NCBI RefSeq assembly: GCF_003255815.1
Contig: NC_037673.1
Location: forward strand, 144,282,111-144,346,110
Direction: 5' to 3'
Length of the DNA stretch: 64,000 nt
DNA from: Theropithecus gelada
Taxonomy: Eukaryota > Chordata > Mammalia > Primates > Cercopithecidae
Part shown: positions 35,562 to 48,010 of the stretch, in pieces
How positions within the stretch are numbered: the first letter of the stretch is position 1
Layout: the number at the start of each line of letters is the position of its first letter
Program-made: the position numbers and the translations under genes
The notes under the pieces: model-generated
Databases searched by the model: none
Seen by the model: only the letters and a program-made list of their open reading frames with translations
What the model was told of the DNA's origin: nothing

Positions 35562-35637
35562 CAATGTTGAGGGAAGAGGTTGGTGGGGTCCAACATGCCA
35601 AGGGCTCAGCATACCTGGAGGAACCAGGCAGACAGAG
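35562..35637 (+). repeat. 76-bp dispersed direct repeat, copy 2
   Basis: Second copy of the block at 34795-34870; sequence beyond both ends differs. The 690 bp between the copies shows no recognised transposon or gene. 35640-36130 is likewise blank. Confidence 0.95.
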
Positions 35638-36139
35638 GGGAATCAGCACTGTGACTCATCAACTGCTAATAGAAGGATGTCATCTACTGTGAGCTGGGAG
35701 TCAAGTCATCAAACGCAGATCATGGGATCACGTTAGACATTTGGGCCAGTGTCACAAATCATCCATGCTATAGAGTTATGTTAGCTGTCCTCATAATGTC
35801 CTGTAAAGTCCTCCCGCTGACAGCACCACTGGAGTGCTGCTCATTGTCTTATAGGAGTGAGAGGTCTTTGGGACCCAAATTTTCCTCATCCCTATTGAAC
35901 TTGCTCCATGTGGTATAACTTTTTGTTTGTCAGATACACTCTGAGCCTTCTCGGAGTTGATGAGATGTTTTGTGAACACCAACAGAAGGATTTTATGGAA
36001 GAGAAGCCTCATTGTGCCTTGGCAGGAATTAATAGAACTGGTTTTGAGGTCTGTTCCATGACACTCAGTTGCATCCCAGATTGTATTTTAACTATTTTTT
36101 TTTTACCTTTTAAATCCAGCTGCAGTTAAATTATTCTAG

Positions 36140-36240
36140 AACTTAAAAAATTATAGATTATAACATTAGTCATTATTGTATAGGGTGATTGTAAGATTAA
36201 ATGACCTAAAGCATGAAAGTATCAGCACACTGATTGTCTT
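36140..36240 (+). repeat. MIR 3' fragment (weak)
   Basis: 'gtgattgtaagattaaatga' with an agcac-type end resembles the MIR 3' part. Confidence 0.4.
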
Positions 36241-36544
36241 AGAATATACATGTTCAGTAAATGGAAGTTGTTATTTTTTTCAAGATGTGATGAGATCTTT
36301 TGAAACTGAATGACCGTTTGGTCTTTTTGTGGTAAAAGACCATTCAAATTCCTGAATAGGATAATGGTCATGGTGAGAGATTTGTCGATTTAGAGTCAGT
36401 ACTTTTTTTAAACTTCTGCGCACAGGCTGCAGGCAGTACCAGAATAACGTGGGACAGTTTTACACAGCAAAGTCTGGGGCCAAATCGATATAATGTGATT
36501 TAGTAGACATAGAACAGGGTTCAAGATTTCATACTGTTAACAAG

Positions 36545-36810
36545 CTACTTCCTTCTGGAGGTCGTAGGGGAAAATCAGTTTCCTTTTCTTTGCCAGCTGT
36601 TAGAGGCTGCCAACATTTCTTGGTTCATGGCTCTGTGTCACTCCAAATTCTGCTTCTGTTGTCACTTCTGCTCTATTGTCGCATCTTCTTCTCTGACTCT
36701 GACTCTCCTGCCTCCCTTTTATAAAGACACTTGTGATTATATTGAGCTCTCCAGGATAATCCAAAGTAATATTTATCTATCTGAGTATCCTAAATTTGAT
36801 CATCTGTACC
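36545..36810 (-). mobile_element. MLT1-type MaLR LTR fragment
   Basis: 'ccttctggaggtcgtagggg', 'tctgactctgactctcctg' and 'acacttgtgattatattgag' then 'ccaggataatccaaagtaat' follow the antisense MLT1 order. Incomplete at both ends. Confidence 0.7.
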
Positions 36811-36814
36811 TATT

Positions 36815-38340
36815 CTTAGGGCTCAGAACCTAAGAAGATGTTACCTTACACGGCAAAAGGGACTTCTTCTCCCACATCTTTGGGAGCCATTACTTTGTGT
36901 ACTGCAAATGGAAACTTTTTTTTGGCCGCTGAATGCACAGAAAAACCTCTAGATAATTTCCTTTTTTTCCACCTATGTATATGAGTAAAGGGCTTTTTCT
37001 TATATGCTACCACCCTTATAAGTGTCCATTTCAGAGGTATACAGTTGTCCCAGGATATTGATAAAGAGTCGACAATTCTAGGAAAACTGGATGCCAACAA
37101 AACAAGCTTAAGAGTGGGCTTTTGAATGGCTATCACTCCTGCTAGATGACCAGTGGGCTAGGTGCTGACTTCTGTCAAAGAGGGGACCTCATCACAGCTC
37201 CTCAGTGCAGGCAATACATAAGATTTCATTCTAAAGCCTGCTGTCCCTAGGTTCTGAGCTACAGATGATGTACGGTCAAGTGGACTCTGGTCATGCCCCA
37301 GATGCTGACTCAATACAGTCATCATGGTCCATCTGCCTATGTTTCCTTATTCTTTCTCCAACCAACCTTTAAGTTTCTTGTATATCTTTCTTCCCAGCCT
37401 TGGGAATCCATTCTTTGTCTTTGAGATCAGAACATTTTTACTTATTCCATATTCTCTCAAAATCTCATGTTTTCATAGCTGAGTCATAATATCTGGATTA
37501 CTAAACTCAAAAGCCAACAATTGACTCTCTGCTTTCTGTTGTCAGTTCACCCCGAAGGCAGTGATGAAGAATGCTTAGCTGACTGAATGAGAAAAGGAAC
37601 AAGGGTTGAAGCAAATTCGAGAGACTATTAATTAATATTTTGAAACATTATTCATCTACATGATTTTTAAAATTAGTTCCAGCATTGAAATTAAAAGACA
37701 CAATAACCTAAGATCATGATTAGAGCTTATTCTGCTATGCTATGCCCCTTTGGTTCTGTCGTTAGCTTATTTATTTAAATAACTTTTTCAACAACTTCAG
37801 GACCTTGGATTTCCAAATAGGCACCAGCATAGTACACCTTTACCAATATATCTCCCCACTGTCACTAAACCTTCAGTCTCACTGTTGTGATGGCATCCTT
37901 CTCTGTAACTCTTAGGAAAGGCTGAATAATAGACCTGCATTATCCTGGGGTAAGCTGCCCATCTGCCTTTCTGTAGTTTCAGCTGACTCTCTCTGACTCA
38001 GCAATCTGTCTGCAAAGCCAGGCAATGACTTGTAGAAATCATCCCCTACCGCTCCTCTTCTCCCAAGGGGAATAGGATTAGCACACAGTACACCTGAACA
38101 CAGGACAGCTTCATTTTAGTTTGTTCGTCTAATATTAAAAGGGCATAAAAATTAGCTTAAGGTTTGAAATGAGTTCCTTCCCACAGGTACCTGTCCGCCC
38201 TCTAATACCCAGGTACACATCAAGAATGTGGACTCTGCTTGGCAGTTCAACAGGTCCAGCTTCCTGAAGGCAAGTGACTGCTTGTCTAACCAGGTCTCAC
38301 TATTCCAGCTTTTCTCTTTCAATTTTATAACAAAATAGTC
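36815..38340. other. No recognised gene or repeat
   Basis: About 1.5 kb of mixed-composition sequence. I find no long open frame, no splice-flanked exon I would defend, and no repeat family. Confidence 0.5.
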
Positions 38341-38344
38341 AATA

Positions 38345-38612
38345 CAGGAAGGCAGCCTAGATTAATGGGTAAGTTACCCCATGTTTAAATCAGAAAAAAT
38401 ATGGATTGAGTCCCAACTCTGCTACTTACTAATTATGTGACCTTGGACAAGTTACTTAATTTTCCGAAGCTTCAGTTTCCTCCCCTGTAAAACAAGGATG
38501 AAGACACCTACATCATTCAATTGTTATAACGATCAAATCAAATCAAATACAAAGAGCAACTAACATCACAGTGACACACATTGGTCTATAAGCAGTAGCC
38601 ATTATTATATTC
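38345..38612 (+). repeat. MIR SINE, near full length
   Basis: 'gattgagtcccaactctgct', 'ttatgtgaccttggacaagt', 'ttcagtttcctcccctgtaa' and the 3' 'gtagccattattata' end are clear. One of the best preserved MIRs here. Confidence 0.85.
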
Positions 38613-38629
38613 TGTTTTGTTAAGTAAAA

Positions 38630-38760
38630 AGGTGCTGAGCATCTATTATGAAAAATACCATGCTTCGTACTTTGAAAGTTGGAGACAGGACTGCTGCCTC
38701 AAAAACACTGCAGACTAATGGGAGAGATAGGAAAAATCAAAGTAAGTAAAAGGAATGAAT
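38630..38760 (-). repeat. L2-like fragment
   Basis: 'gctgagcatctattatgaaa' then 'acaggactgctgcctcaaaa' resemble the antisense L2 end. 38770-40005 has no recognised feature; its ORF of 111 codons at 39325 lacks any known domain. Confidence 0.4.
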
Positions 38761-40009
38761 GAAATAGGGTAAAGTAAGAGGGATAGAACTGAATGGGAAT
38801 GAAGTTGGAATAACACAGTGGGAAAAAGGTCCTAGGGGAATTCTCATTGCCAAGGTGTGGGAAAAGCCACCTTGATATTGTATCCTATCCTAGGGGCAAA
38901 CCTTCTCCCATGTCCTTGTGTGGGACTCTTCTAATCGATAATGCTGCATCAGGACCATGAAAATGCACGCTCCTATTCTTTTGTATTTTCTGGGATACTC
39001 ACAGGTTAGAGCTACAGTTACTTAGGGGCCTCTGGTAAAATGAAGAAAAAGACATCTCTTTGTTCCTGCTTTCCCTCATCCCTTTATGACCGTGTGGTTT
39101 ATAATTCAAAAGTTTAGATATTTTTGGAAAACTGGCACCCATTCACAGATAATTTTCTGGACAGCTTTCAGCCAGCTCTAAGATTTGGAATGAAAATTCA
39201 CTGACATGTAGTATACCACGCTGAGTGCATATACATGTACTCTCTCCACACTAACTATGCAGATTCTCAGAGCACTTGACCAGATACTCATTGGCACGTG
39301 TGGGGCGAATGACCTACGTAGTTTGTGGGAAGTTGGATGGGTTGTTCCTTAGCTGACTTGATGAAAGTTACAAAATTTTCCCATTCCCTGAATGTCACAA
39401 GGAGAATGACACCGAGGAGAAAGCGAGAATCCAGGCACCTATATTTCAGTGCTAGTCCAGCTGTGACAAATGCATGTAAAATCAGGAAAATTTTCGTAAT
39501 TGCTTTCTCCGTCAGCAAAATAGGTGAAATAATCTTTGCCCATGGCTCTGTTAAACTAAATGTAATTTTCTTTGTGGAATCTGACGCTTCTTACTTATGG
39601 GAAATGATAACTTCAGCTTGGCCCACTCGACCTGGTTGTTGTGAAGATCAGATTAGATAAAGGATAAAGTCTTGGCTACCTTGTTTTCAAGGCTGGTTTT
39701 AAAGTGTCTCAAAAGATTGATATGTCCTCATTAAAGTTTCTCCCAATTGGTAATTTCCTGTTCTTAAGTTCCCTAAGCTGTAGAACCGTATAGGCTGGTC
39801 CCTCTAGGCTGGTGAATGGCTTGTTATCATCCCCCACATACACCTAGCAGAAGATTAATCAGCCTCAGGTTTTTTGATTGCAGTAGAGAGACAATATGAG
39901 AGTCTCTTCTGAGACCTGAATTTCTCAGAATAAGGTATTTTGTAAATATGATAACCACATTTTAACATATTTAAGTCATTCTAATGGTTTTTCCTCATAC
40001 TTGGAATAA

Positions 40010-40845
40010 AATCCAGGCTACCAAAGACTGCAGCACACAAATGCTCCAGCCATGCCTACCTTGGGCAACCTGCATTATTGTCTGATCACATGGGCTTTCT
40101 GTTCTGCATGCTTGCCAAACCCATTCCTGCCCAAGGGCTTTTGCTCTTCCTCTTCCCTCTGTGGCAATGCTCCTCCCTTGGATCATTGCATGGCTGGCTC
40201 TAGTTTTCTTATTCCCATTCCTGTCTCAACTCACGTCTTACTTCCTCATGGAGACCTTTCCTGATCATGCTCTCTAAGATTTCCCCTCTCCACCCCCAGC
40301 ACGACTCATTTCTTTATAGTTCTTATCATAATCTGCAGTTGAAGTATGCATTGTTTCATTCACTTGTTTACCATCTCTTCTCAATAGAATAGAACCTGTT
40401 CTCCCAGAGTGATATTCAAACTATTTAACAACCAGTGCAACATGGCACTAATCAATCAGAATTGACAGTGGGAAAAGTCCTGGAACAGAGTCTGGTGGGG
40501 GCGGGAGAGGTGGGGGCAGGTGGAGGGCAGGAGGTGGGGGCTGCAGTCTGGAATTTAACCCTTCAGTTGCTGGCTTGTGGGGAGGTCTGGAAGTTCTGAG
40601 TGAGGGGCTGGAGTAGATAGGGTTATGTGTGTGAACTATAAGACTAAAGGAAATGGCACGCATCTATTAGCATGAAAATATTTAGCAATATTTTCAGAAA
40701 ACACTGTAGCAATCAGTACGTCCACTAGTTTCTACTGGTTGAATATCAGCTCTGCTTATCTCCTCCATTCAACATTGTATCTTAAGGCCTGGAATAGCAA
40801 CTGACACATAGCAGTTCCTCACCTAATAAATTACGTGAGTGTCAT
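40010..40845 (+). repeat. L2 LINE 3' region, interrupted
   Basis: 'cccaagggcttttgctcttc', 'cttcctcatggagacctttc' and later (40785-40840) 'ggcctggaatagcaactgac' with 'cctaataaat' are in L2 sense order. The middle (about 40430-40735) does not match L2 and holds a G-rich tract. Confidence 0.65.
40495..40540 (+). other. G-rich tract, possible G-quadruplex
   Basis: Runs of 5, 3, 5, 3 and 5 G separated by 1-8 bases lie within 46 bp on the plus strand. One loop of 8 slightly exceeds the usual 7-base rule. Confidence 0.6.
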
Positions 40846-40989
40846 TGAGTCTTGTCCACATACCACTTCTCCAACTTCATATTTTATAGAAGAGCAAGAA
40901 AGTGTCCTGGATTTATAGATCACTCAAAGAGGTAAGTAAGGGTATATTTAGGCCATGAAGTCTGTCCCAACAGTGACTAATGTCTACGA

Positions 40990-41150
40990 CTCTTCACGGT
41001 TTGCAAAACCTACACATCCATTGTCTCATTTTTATTCTCACAACCATCCTGAGAGGCTGGCAAGACAAGAATTATTATATTCATGTTTTAGTTTAGTGAA
41101 CTCAGACTTCCATAATTCATGTGATAGCTAAAGGACAGGCAGGAATGGGA
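40990..41150 (-). repeat. MIR SINE, antisense
   Basis: 'ccattgtctcatttttattc', 'aagacaagaattattatatt' and 'gtgatagctaaagg' fit an antisense MIR. Confidence 0.5.
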
Positions 41151-41451
41151 AAGGGCTCCTGTCTTCTGGGCTGAGACTATGATCCTTCCATTAGGGTGTG
41201 TATTTTGTCCCCATCCCTGGATGGAGCTGAGCCTGAGCGTGAAAGCAGCTTCTGGATACAGGTGCAAAGATTCTGGGCTCTATAACTAGGGTTGTATATG
41301 CCCTTATAGAACAACTGTGGCTGCTTTACAAAATAGGGTATTTCGGGCAAAAGTTACAGCCCAAGGGAGTCTAGTGGAACCTAGACGTCCCTGTGGAAGA
41401 GGTTAAAAGAACAGGAAATGACACATCTGAATAATATATGTATATATATAT

Positions 41452-41737
41452 ATTTTTGAGATGGAGTCTTGCTCTTATCGCCCAGGCTGGAGTGCAATGG
41501 CGTGATCCGCTCACTGCAACCTCTACCTTCCAGGTTCAAGCGATTCTGCTGCCTCAGCCTCCCGAGTAGCTGGGACTATAGGTGTACACCACCACGCCCA
41601 ACTAATTTTTGTATTTCTAGTAGAGACGGAGTTTCACCATGTTGTCCAGGCTGGTCTCTAACTCCTGACCTCCTGTGATCTGCCTGTCTTGGCCTCCCAA
41701 AGTTCTGTGATTAGAGGTGTGAGCCACCGCGTCCAGC
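41452..41737 (-). mobile_element. Alu (AluS-like)
   Basis: Antisense Alu beginning after a (TA)n run (41436-41452) and ending 'gcgtccagcc'. Similar words acacatctgaa (left) and acacctggaaa (right) may be a decayed target duplication. Confidence 0.92.
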
Positions 41738-42269
41738 CACACCTGGAAAATTCTTAATGGGGATATAGACAATCTTCTTAGACGCTCTATAACCAACCTT
41801 TGACTTTTCCAAGATTGCCAAGACTTATCCTTGGCAATGTCACAAGGCAGAGCTAACACCAACAGTGAAAAATTACCACAAAATCTATCATATTTGGGTT
41901 TTAAAATAAATATGTAAAAATGAGAAGAAATATACCTTAGAACAATGTTTCCCAAAATATGGCACACACAAAAATGGCACTTAGATGTTTGTACTTAGCA
42001 CGTGTATGAAAATTTTGCAACCTTTTATTACTTATGAATTTGTTTTAATATACATATTTAGAGAAAAATAACTACACCAATTTTGTAATTTTAGATGTAT
42101 AAGAAATAATTAAAAGTAGGTATTTAAGTTTTTGTTAATAAAATAATTTAAAGAAAACGGTGAAAAATAGTAAAGGTGATTCTCAGACACATTACAAATA
42201 AAGTGATTTTGTGAAAATCATATTCTTTAAAGACTGTTCTATCACTTTGTGTGAACTTGAACGCATTCT

Positions 42270-42435
42270 TAACATGGTGATACTTAATTTCTTCACTTCC
42301 TGACAACTGAGGATAACACTAAAGCTGTTTAATAACTTTGTGGCAAGGATTCAAGATTTCAATACATGGAAAGTATTCAGCTCAGTGTTCAGCACACAGT
42401 GAGAACACAATAAATCTCAGCTATTGTTTTTACTT
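42270..42435 (+). repeat. MIR SINE (3' part)
   Basis: 'tgtggcaaggattcaagat' then 'ctcagtgttcagcacacagt' and 'acacaataaatctcagctat' match the MIR 3' region. 41745-42265 shows only a weak DNA-transposon-like start ('caatgtttcccaaaatatgg'). Confidence 0.55.
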
Positions 42436-42727
42436 TTCATCATCACAATGAGAACTCTTGAACCGTGGAAAGCTGCCTTGCAGAAAGCCCATCATTGAAA
42501 ATTTGTAAACAGGACCAGGAGGACATTTATCAGGGATGCTGCAAGGGAGATTCTTACATAGGTAAGAGCCAGCCTAGTGCTTTAAGGTCCTTACAACCTG
42601 GAGATTCCAATCCTGCTTTTTGGTGAAATCCAAAGGACTTGCAACTAGAGTGTTTCCTCTTACGTTTTGAGAGGACACTTAGTTACTGATCATCAGCACT
42701 GAAAAAGCCATTGCTCTGTGAACACTA

Positions 42728-43429
42728 TTGTTGGCTGTGACACCCAGACTTGGCCTTTTCATCACCCACATCACTGTCAAGAAGAAGAGCTGTTTGAGAA
42801 CCACACAGCTATTGTCCCATAGTTCTTGCCCAACCAGGAAAAATCCCTATTCTGTCCTCACATCCTTCCTCATAACCGTGGGAACGGCTGTGAGCGTTTC
42901 TCATGAGTACAGAGAGGAACCATCCTGTCTCACCCTCAAGTGGAAACTGGCCTTTTCCCAGTGGAGGATGCGGACAGGCAACCAGTTCCACACTGAGAGC
43001 CCTGGCTATGGGAAATCCTTCTTTATACAAGCTGAAATATGTTTCTCTGCAGTTTTCTTCCACATGTCCTACTTTCATCTCCTTGAACCACAAAGAACAA
43101 GGTTCTCCAGTGCCCCCCACGTAAACCCCTCAGAAGTCTGTAGACTGAAGGAGCATTTGCCCTGTGGTTTTTGTTCCCCATTGTTCCACAGGCACACATT
43201 GTTCCTTCTGAGCATAGTGTCCAGCCCCCACTCCTTCCTTATCACTGATATCATTTCTAACACAGTTCCTCTTTGCCCTTTTTGTAGGCCAGAGATTTTG
43301 GACTCTGGGCTCCTTTTTGTTTACAGAGAGACAGACACTCCCAGTAAACAGTTCAATTGCAAAGGATCTGGCAAATGTATTTATGTGAAGCCTTCGGTGA
43401 CAGATTATGATGTGTTTGCTGCTCTTTAG
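42728..43429 (+). other. Longest open frame, not supported as a gene
   Basis: 233 codons without a stop, but the frame opens at TTG; the first ATG lies about 240 bases in. I see no signal peptide, domain or family, and no promoter or polyadenylation context. Sequence right after it is L2. Most likely a chance frame. Confidence 0.25.
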
Positions 43430-43439
43430 GGCTCTGGCC

Positions 43440-43652
43440 CCTTTCTTACTCTGTACACACTTCCAAGAAATCTCGTCTAGTCCACCCCAGCTTTCTTTCA
43501 TCAACTGAAGATTCTAGTATCTAATTCTAATGTCATTTCTCTTCTGAGTTCCAGGATTGTGTACAATGGCCTCCTGAATATCCACCATGAATATCTCACA
43601 GGTGTTTTAATCTCACTGAGTTCAAAACTGAACCCATTCACTTTCTCCCAGA
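43440..43652 (+). repeat. L2 LINE fragment
   Basis: 'ctcctgaatatccaccatga' and 'gttcaaaactgaacccattc' are the L2 sense text with the 'aaaactgaa' landmark. Confidence 0.65.
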
Positions 43653-43800
43653 TTCTCCATCTTTGCAATGGGGATATTAATGATACTTAAATCACAAGGT
43701 TGTTTTAAAGATTAAATAAATAAATGTGTGTCAGGCACTTAAGATAGTACCTGATAAAAAATAGATAGTATGTATATTGCCATTATTGGTGGGCATAGAA
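43653..43800 (+). repeat. MIR 3' half
   Basis: 'catctttgcaatggggatat', 'aaggttgttttaaagatta' and 'tgtcaggcacttaagatagt' in order; it abuts the L2 above. Confidence 0.75.
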
Positions 43801-44289
43801 AAACAAGCAAAGATAAAATACGCTGATGGTGACATTTTGTGAGGAAAAAAACACGAAGCAGGAGAGGCTGAGAAGTGCCAATAGAGACAGAAGGATACCA
43901 CAAGGCAATTTTGAAAAGTGGTTGTAATATGTTCTCAAAGCATTCTTCTTGTAGAAAACAAATGTCTGAGAAAAGTATTGATAACTCATTAAGGATACAT
44001 GTATATATGCCATTATCGTTGGTTGGCCTTCTGAGTGCTTTTAAGTTGCTCAACAGCTCAGCATGAGGGGCTTTGTGTTCAATGGCTAAAGTCACTTCTA
44101 GGGTCAGTATGTCTTTTTCTAGACTTCTCAGAGGAAGTGAGTTAATGGTGAGGTTAAAGGATCTTTAAGAAGAAAGGATCGCCTTTGGAGATGGCAGCCA
44201 TCTGCTTTGTAAGTGCTTATGCAAGTCAAGCATCAACTTGCTATGGAGAAGCATGTCATGAACCTGCAGGGGTGGTTAGTTAGGATATG

Positions 44290-44500
44290 CAGAGCTGTGC
44301 TACTCAAAATGCTGCCTACAGATTGGTGCTGATCCACAAACTGTTACTGGTTTGCAATGTAGTAAGTACAGAATTGAGAATAAGCATAAGACATAAAGTA
44401 TCTTTATGTCTTAAATCTAACAGTGGTGAAACGTAGACTTGTATTTAGCATATGTATTTATATCTTTATTTACTTTAAAGCATTAAATTGTGACGAATAG
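44290..44500 (+). mobile_element. hAT-like DNA transposon fossil (weak)
   Basis: 'gtgctactcaaaatgctgcc' followed by 'tgatccacaaactgttactg' recalls hAT-type nonautonomous elements with a ctcaaa...tg start. The family is not assigned. Confidence 0.4.
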
Positions 44501-44544
44501 AAAACAAACAAAAGGAAAAAAAAAAAAGAAATTAGCTCCTCATA

Positions 44545-44650
44545 ACATATTGTTTGAAAGCATTGAGTCTGAGTGTGGATTCCTGAGTTCTTGTCCTGGC
44601 TCTGACACCACCTCATGCGAGATCCCAGGCAACTCACTCCTCTTTGTGTA
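44545..44650 (+). repeat. MIR fragment
   Basis: 'ttgtcctggctctgacacca' and 'caggcaactcactcctcttt' match the MIR core. Confidence 0.55.
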
Positions 44651-45119
44651 AATGCCACCCACTGACAGCACCACTGGAGCCCCTACTCCCTCCTCTTTGG
44701 AAATTACTTTCTTTGTATATGAATTAAGGATCTTGGAGTATCTTATTCTTAATTTTCTTTATCTTTGAAGATGCCATAATCCTAATAATCCTTTAAAAAT
44801 ATTTTAAAAAATAAACTGAATAAAGCTCCATTGCTTGCTTTTGAGCCAAATAATCCTGCTTTCTGGTAAAAACCTAATCACAGCCCAGACCTTGACTGCT
44901 TTTCTTCAGATCTCCATAAGGAACATATTATTTTCTTTGGGTGACTATCTCCCAGCTTCCATCTTTCACTGTGAACATCTCCTTTTCTTGCTGTTCTCAG
45001 GTCTTCCTCCAGATCAAAATATTTTGCAGGAATATCTTCCTCCGCTGGCTGTTCATGGACTTATGATCTTGAATTTTCCAAGTATTTCTCTAAAACATTC
45101 TCTGAATAAAATCTAAGCA

Positions 45120-45330
45120 ACCAGGCTTTGTAAGGAGTTTAGATTTTATTTTGAGTAATGGGAGGCTGTCGTGTATTGCTAAGATGGGGAGTGACAATAT
45201 GATTTATGCTGTCAGATAACCCATGGCTGGTCTTTGCAGATTAGACTGTAGGGGTCAAATATGTATACAAGAATACTCTGGAGGCTAATACAGTAGTGAA
45301 GGTAGGCTGTGATGGTGGTTTTGCCTATGA
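45120..45330 (-). repeat. L2 LINE fragment
   Basis: 'aggagtttagattttatttt', 'gagtgacaatatgatttatg' and 'gattagactgtaggggtcaa' are antisense L2 in order. 44660-45115 and 45335-46070 show no recognised feature. Confidence 0.65.
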
Positions 45331-46074
45331 GACATAAATAATAGGCCTTTATCCTATTCTTATCTAGCTTATTCACCCATCTTGGCAGTGCTGTAGTGTA
45401 GAATGGTGTATATGTCTCAGATACGGCTTTGCTTAACTGGATTGGGATTGCAGTTATTTCTGTAATTCTGGGTAGTTATTTAACATTAATGTTAAATAAT
45501 GTAACAGGAGTTAACATTGATTTATGAGAAGTTATATCTTGGAATCATTGCCCAATGTCTCATTCATAGGAGTGTATGTAATCAGAAAACATAGGCAAAA
45601 CACTGTTGACGCAGGGTTTCAGATGGAAAAAGCTTTCTATCCTTCTATCTCTTCCACTTTGACAACAAAGGTGGCAAACAAGATTTCTGCACTCTAAAGG
45701 CCATCCCAGACAATGTGCTGGTTTGTTGGACTCAGGCCTGGGGCTGCTGAGGAGATGAAGAGGTCTGCCTTTGGGAATCAATTGCCTTCAGTCACACAGA
45801 CCCATAGACCGTGCATTAGCTGACTCAGCAATAGACAGCACTGAGCCATTCACTCCATTTCACCTTGGGCTGTATCTAGGCATTTCACTGAGAAGTGAAA
45901 GACTTAGGAAAAAAATTAAGGACTGTATCCACGTAAAATCATTCTGGTAATAGAACTGGTTGGAGATTTCTATCTGGGGAAATGACCAGCTTCATAGATG
46001 ACCACAATCAGCAACCACACTGAGAATAATTTAGGATAAGGGAAGAATCCATGAAATACATAAAAAGAGGCAGT

Positions 46075-46275
46075 GGGAAGTGATGTAGAGCCCCAACTTT
46101 GAAGTTTGAGCCAAGATTCAATTCCCCTCTCTTTGTTTTGCTAGCTTCTAACTTCAGATTGTTTTCTGAATTATTAGAAGCTGTATCTTTTCTGTAAAAT
46201 GTGATAATTTTACATTCATGGTTAATACAAGCATCAAATGAGAACTAGATGACAGTGTTCAAAAACTATAAAAAG
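46075..46275 (+). repeat. MIR SINE
   Basis: 'gccaagattcaattcccctc' then 'tatcttttctgtaaaatgtg' and 'agcatcaaatgagaac' in MIR order. Confidence 0.55.
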
Positions 46276-46534
46276 CCATGAACAGTTTAATTATATTAAT
46301 AAAGCTTCCACAGAACTGCATCTTCTTATCAATACTATTTGTGGAATTCATACAGCTTGCTTGGTGACAACATTGCTAAGTGAAACTTGAAAGACACTGT
46401 AAGAAAATACCTGTAGGCATCGAATTACATAATGTATAAATATGATGATTTTATGTGCATGCATGTGTGTACATGTTTGCATTATATCAGTGTTATATTC
46501 AAATTTTGAATAATAAAATTTTGATGGGGTGGGA

Positions 46535-46740
46535 TCAGATGCAATATGGGAAGCAGGTTCGCAGCCAGGGCTTTGCAGACAGAAAGAGCAATGTTCAGAC
46601 ATCAGTTTTCAGGGTTGGTGAGTTTAGACAAAATTGCTTAATTTGTATGATAATCTGCAAACTGCTGATAGCAATATCTATTTAATAGTGTGGATGTGAA
46701 AAAGTAATAAGGTAAAGAATATTAAACATTTTGCAAGTAC
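46535..46740 (+). repeat. MIR SINE (weak)
   Basis: A diverged head near 46560 and the tail 'attaaacattttgcaagtac' fit a MIR. Confidence 0.4.
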
Positions 46741-47019
46741 TGAGAAAATAGGAGACACCACTAAATTCTAGTTTTTGTGATTATTACCAATAATAAAACC
46801 CACTCCATGCATATGTGTGGGTAGATGGAGACTCTTGCCTGACTGACAGTCCCTGGAATGGGACAGAAACCAAGAGATGTTCACTTGTGTGAGAAAGAAA
46901 CATCTTTAATGAGTCTGCCTCTCTTGGTTTGTGGAGGAAGTGCTGGAATTTGATTATTCCTTTTCTTCCTGACTTCTTTCAGAAATGGAACAGGTCAATG
47001 GGTTCTAGTAATTTATTTT

Positions 47020-47635
47020 TTTTTGAATTCTAAGCTTTAGGGATACAAATGGCTTTTGGTTACATGGATGAACTGTTACAGTGGTGAAATCTGGGCTCTT
47101 AGTGCACCCATCACCCAAATAATGCACATTATAACCAATAGGTTTTAATCCCAGACCCCCTCTCCCAGCCTGTCCCATCTGAGTCTCTAATGTCCATGAT
47201 ACCCCTCTGTATGTCTTTTCATATCCTTAGCTTAGCTCCCACTTAGAAGTGAGAACATTCAGTATTTGGTTTTCCAATCCTGAGTTACTTCACTTAGAAT
47301 AATGGCCTCCAGTTCCATCCAAATTCCTATAAAAGATATTATTTTGTTCTTTTTTTTGTGACTGAGCAGTATTCCATGATAGAAGTGTATTACATTTTCT
47401 TTATCCACTCATCGGTTGATGGGCACTTAGGTTGGTTCCATGTCTTTGCAATTGTGAATTGTGCTGTGATAAACATACACATGCAGGTATCTTTGATATG
47501 ATGACTTCTTGTCCTTTGGGTAGATACCTGGTAGTGGGATTGCTGGATTGAATGGCAGTTCTTTGAAAAATCTCCACACTGTTTTCCATAGAGATTGTAT
47601 TAATTTACATTTCCACCAGCAGTGTTCAAGTGTTC
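47020..47635 (-). repeat. Primate L1 3' end
   Basis: Antisense 3'UTR/ORF2 end of a L1PA/L1PB-like element: 'ggcttttggttacatggatg', 'cttagctcccacttagaagt', 'gataaacatacacatgcagg', 'gggattgctggattgaatgg'. T-rich start at 47022-47033. 5'-truncated near 47635. Confidence 0.85.
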
Positions 47636-47859
47636 TGTTTTGGGAATTTTGAATAAGCACAACAAAGGAGTAAAACAAGTTTTCTGTCATCTCTTCCGAA
47701 ATTACTCAAGTAATGAAGCAAGATAGAGAGATGAGCAAGGGAGGTGATGGCACTGAGCCCATGGAGAGGGGCCCACAGAAAATGACTCATAAGCATAGTT
47801 GGGATTGTCCTTGGGAAGAAGCTGGGAGACTCCAAGACATATGATTAATAGAAGTGACT

Positions 47860-48010
47860 TCAAAAACAGGATAATATGCATTCACATTCCAGTTCTACCA
47901 CTAACCATGTGTAATTCAGCAAGTTACTTAAATTCTCTGTAAAATACAAAATGGAAATAAAAGTAATATCATTCTCACTGGGATGAGGTAATGTATATAA
48001 AGTGTTTGGC
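47860..48010 (+). repeat. MIR SINE
   Basis: 'attccagttctaccactaac', 'aattcagcaagttacttaaa' and 'ggtaatgtatataaagtgtt' in MIR order; its 3' part supplies the first arm of a hairpin. Confidence 0.65.
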
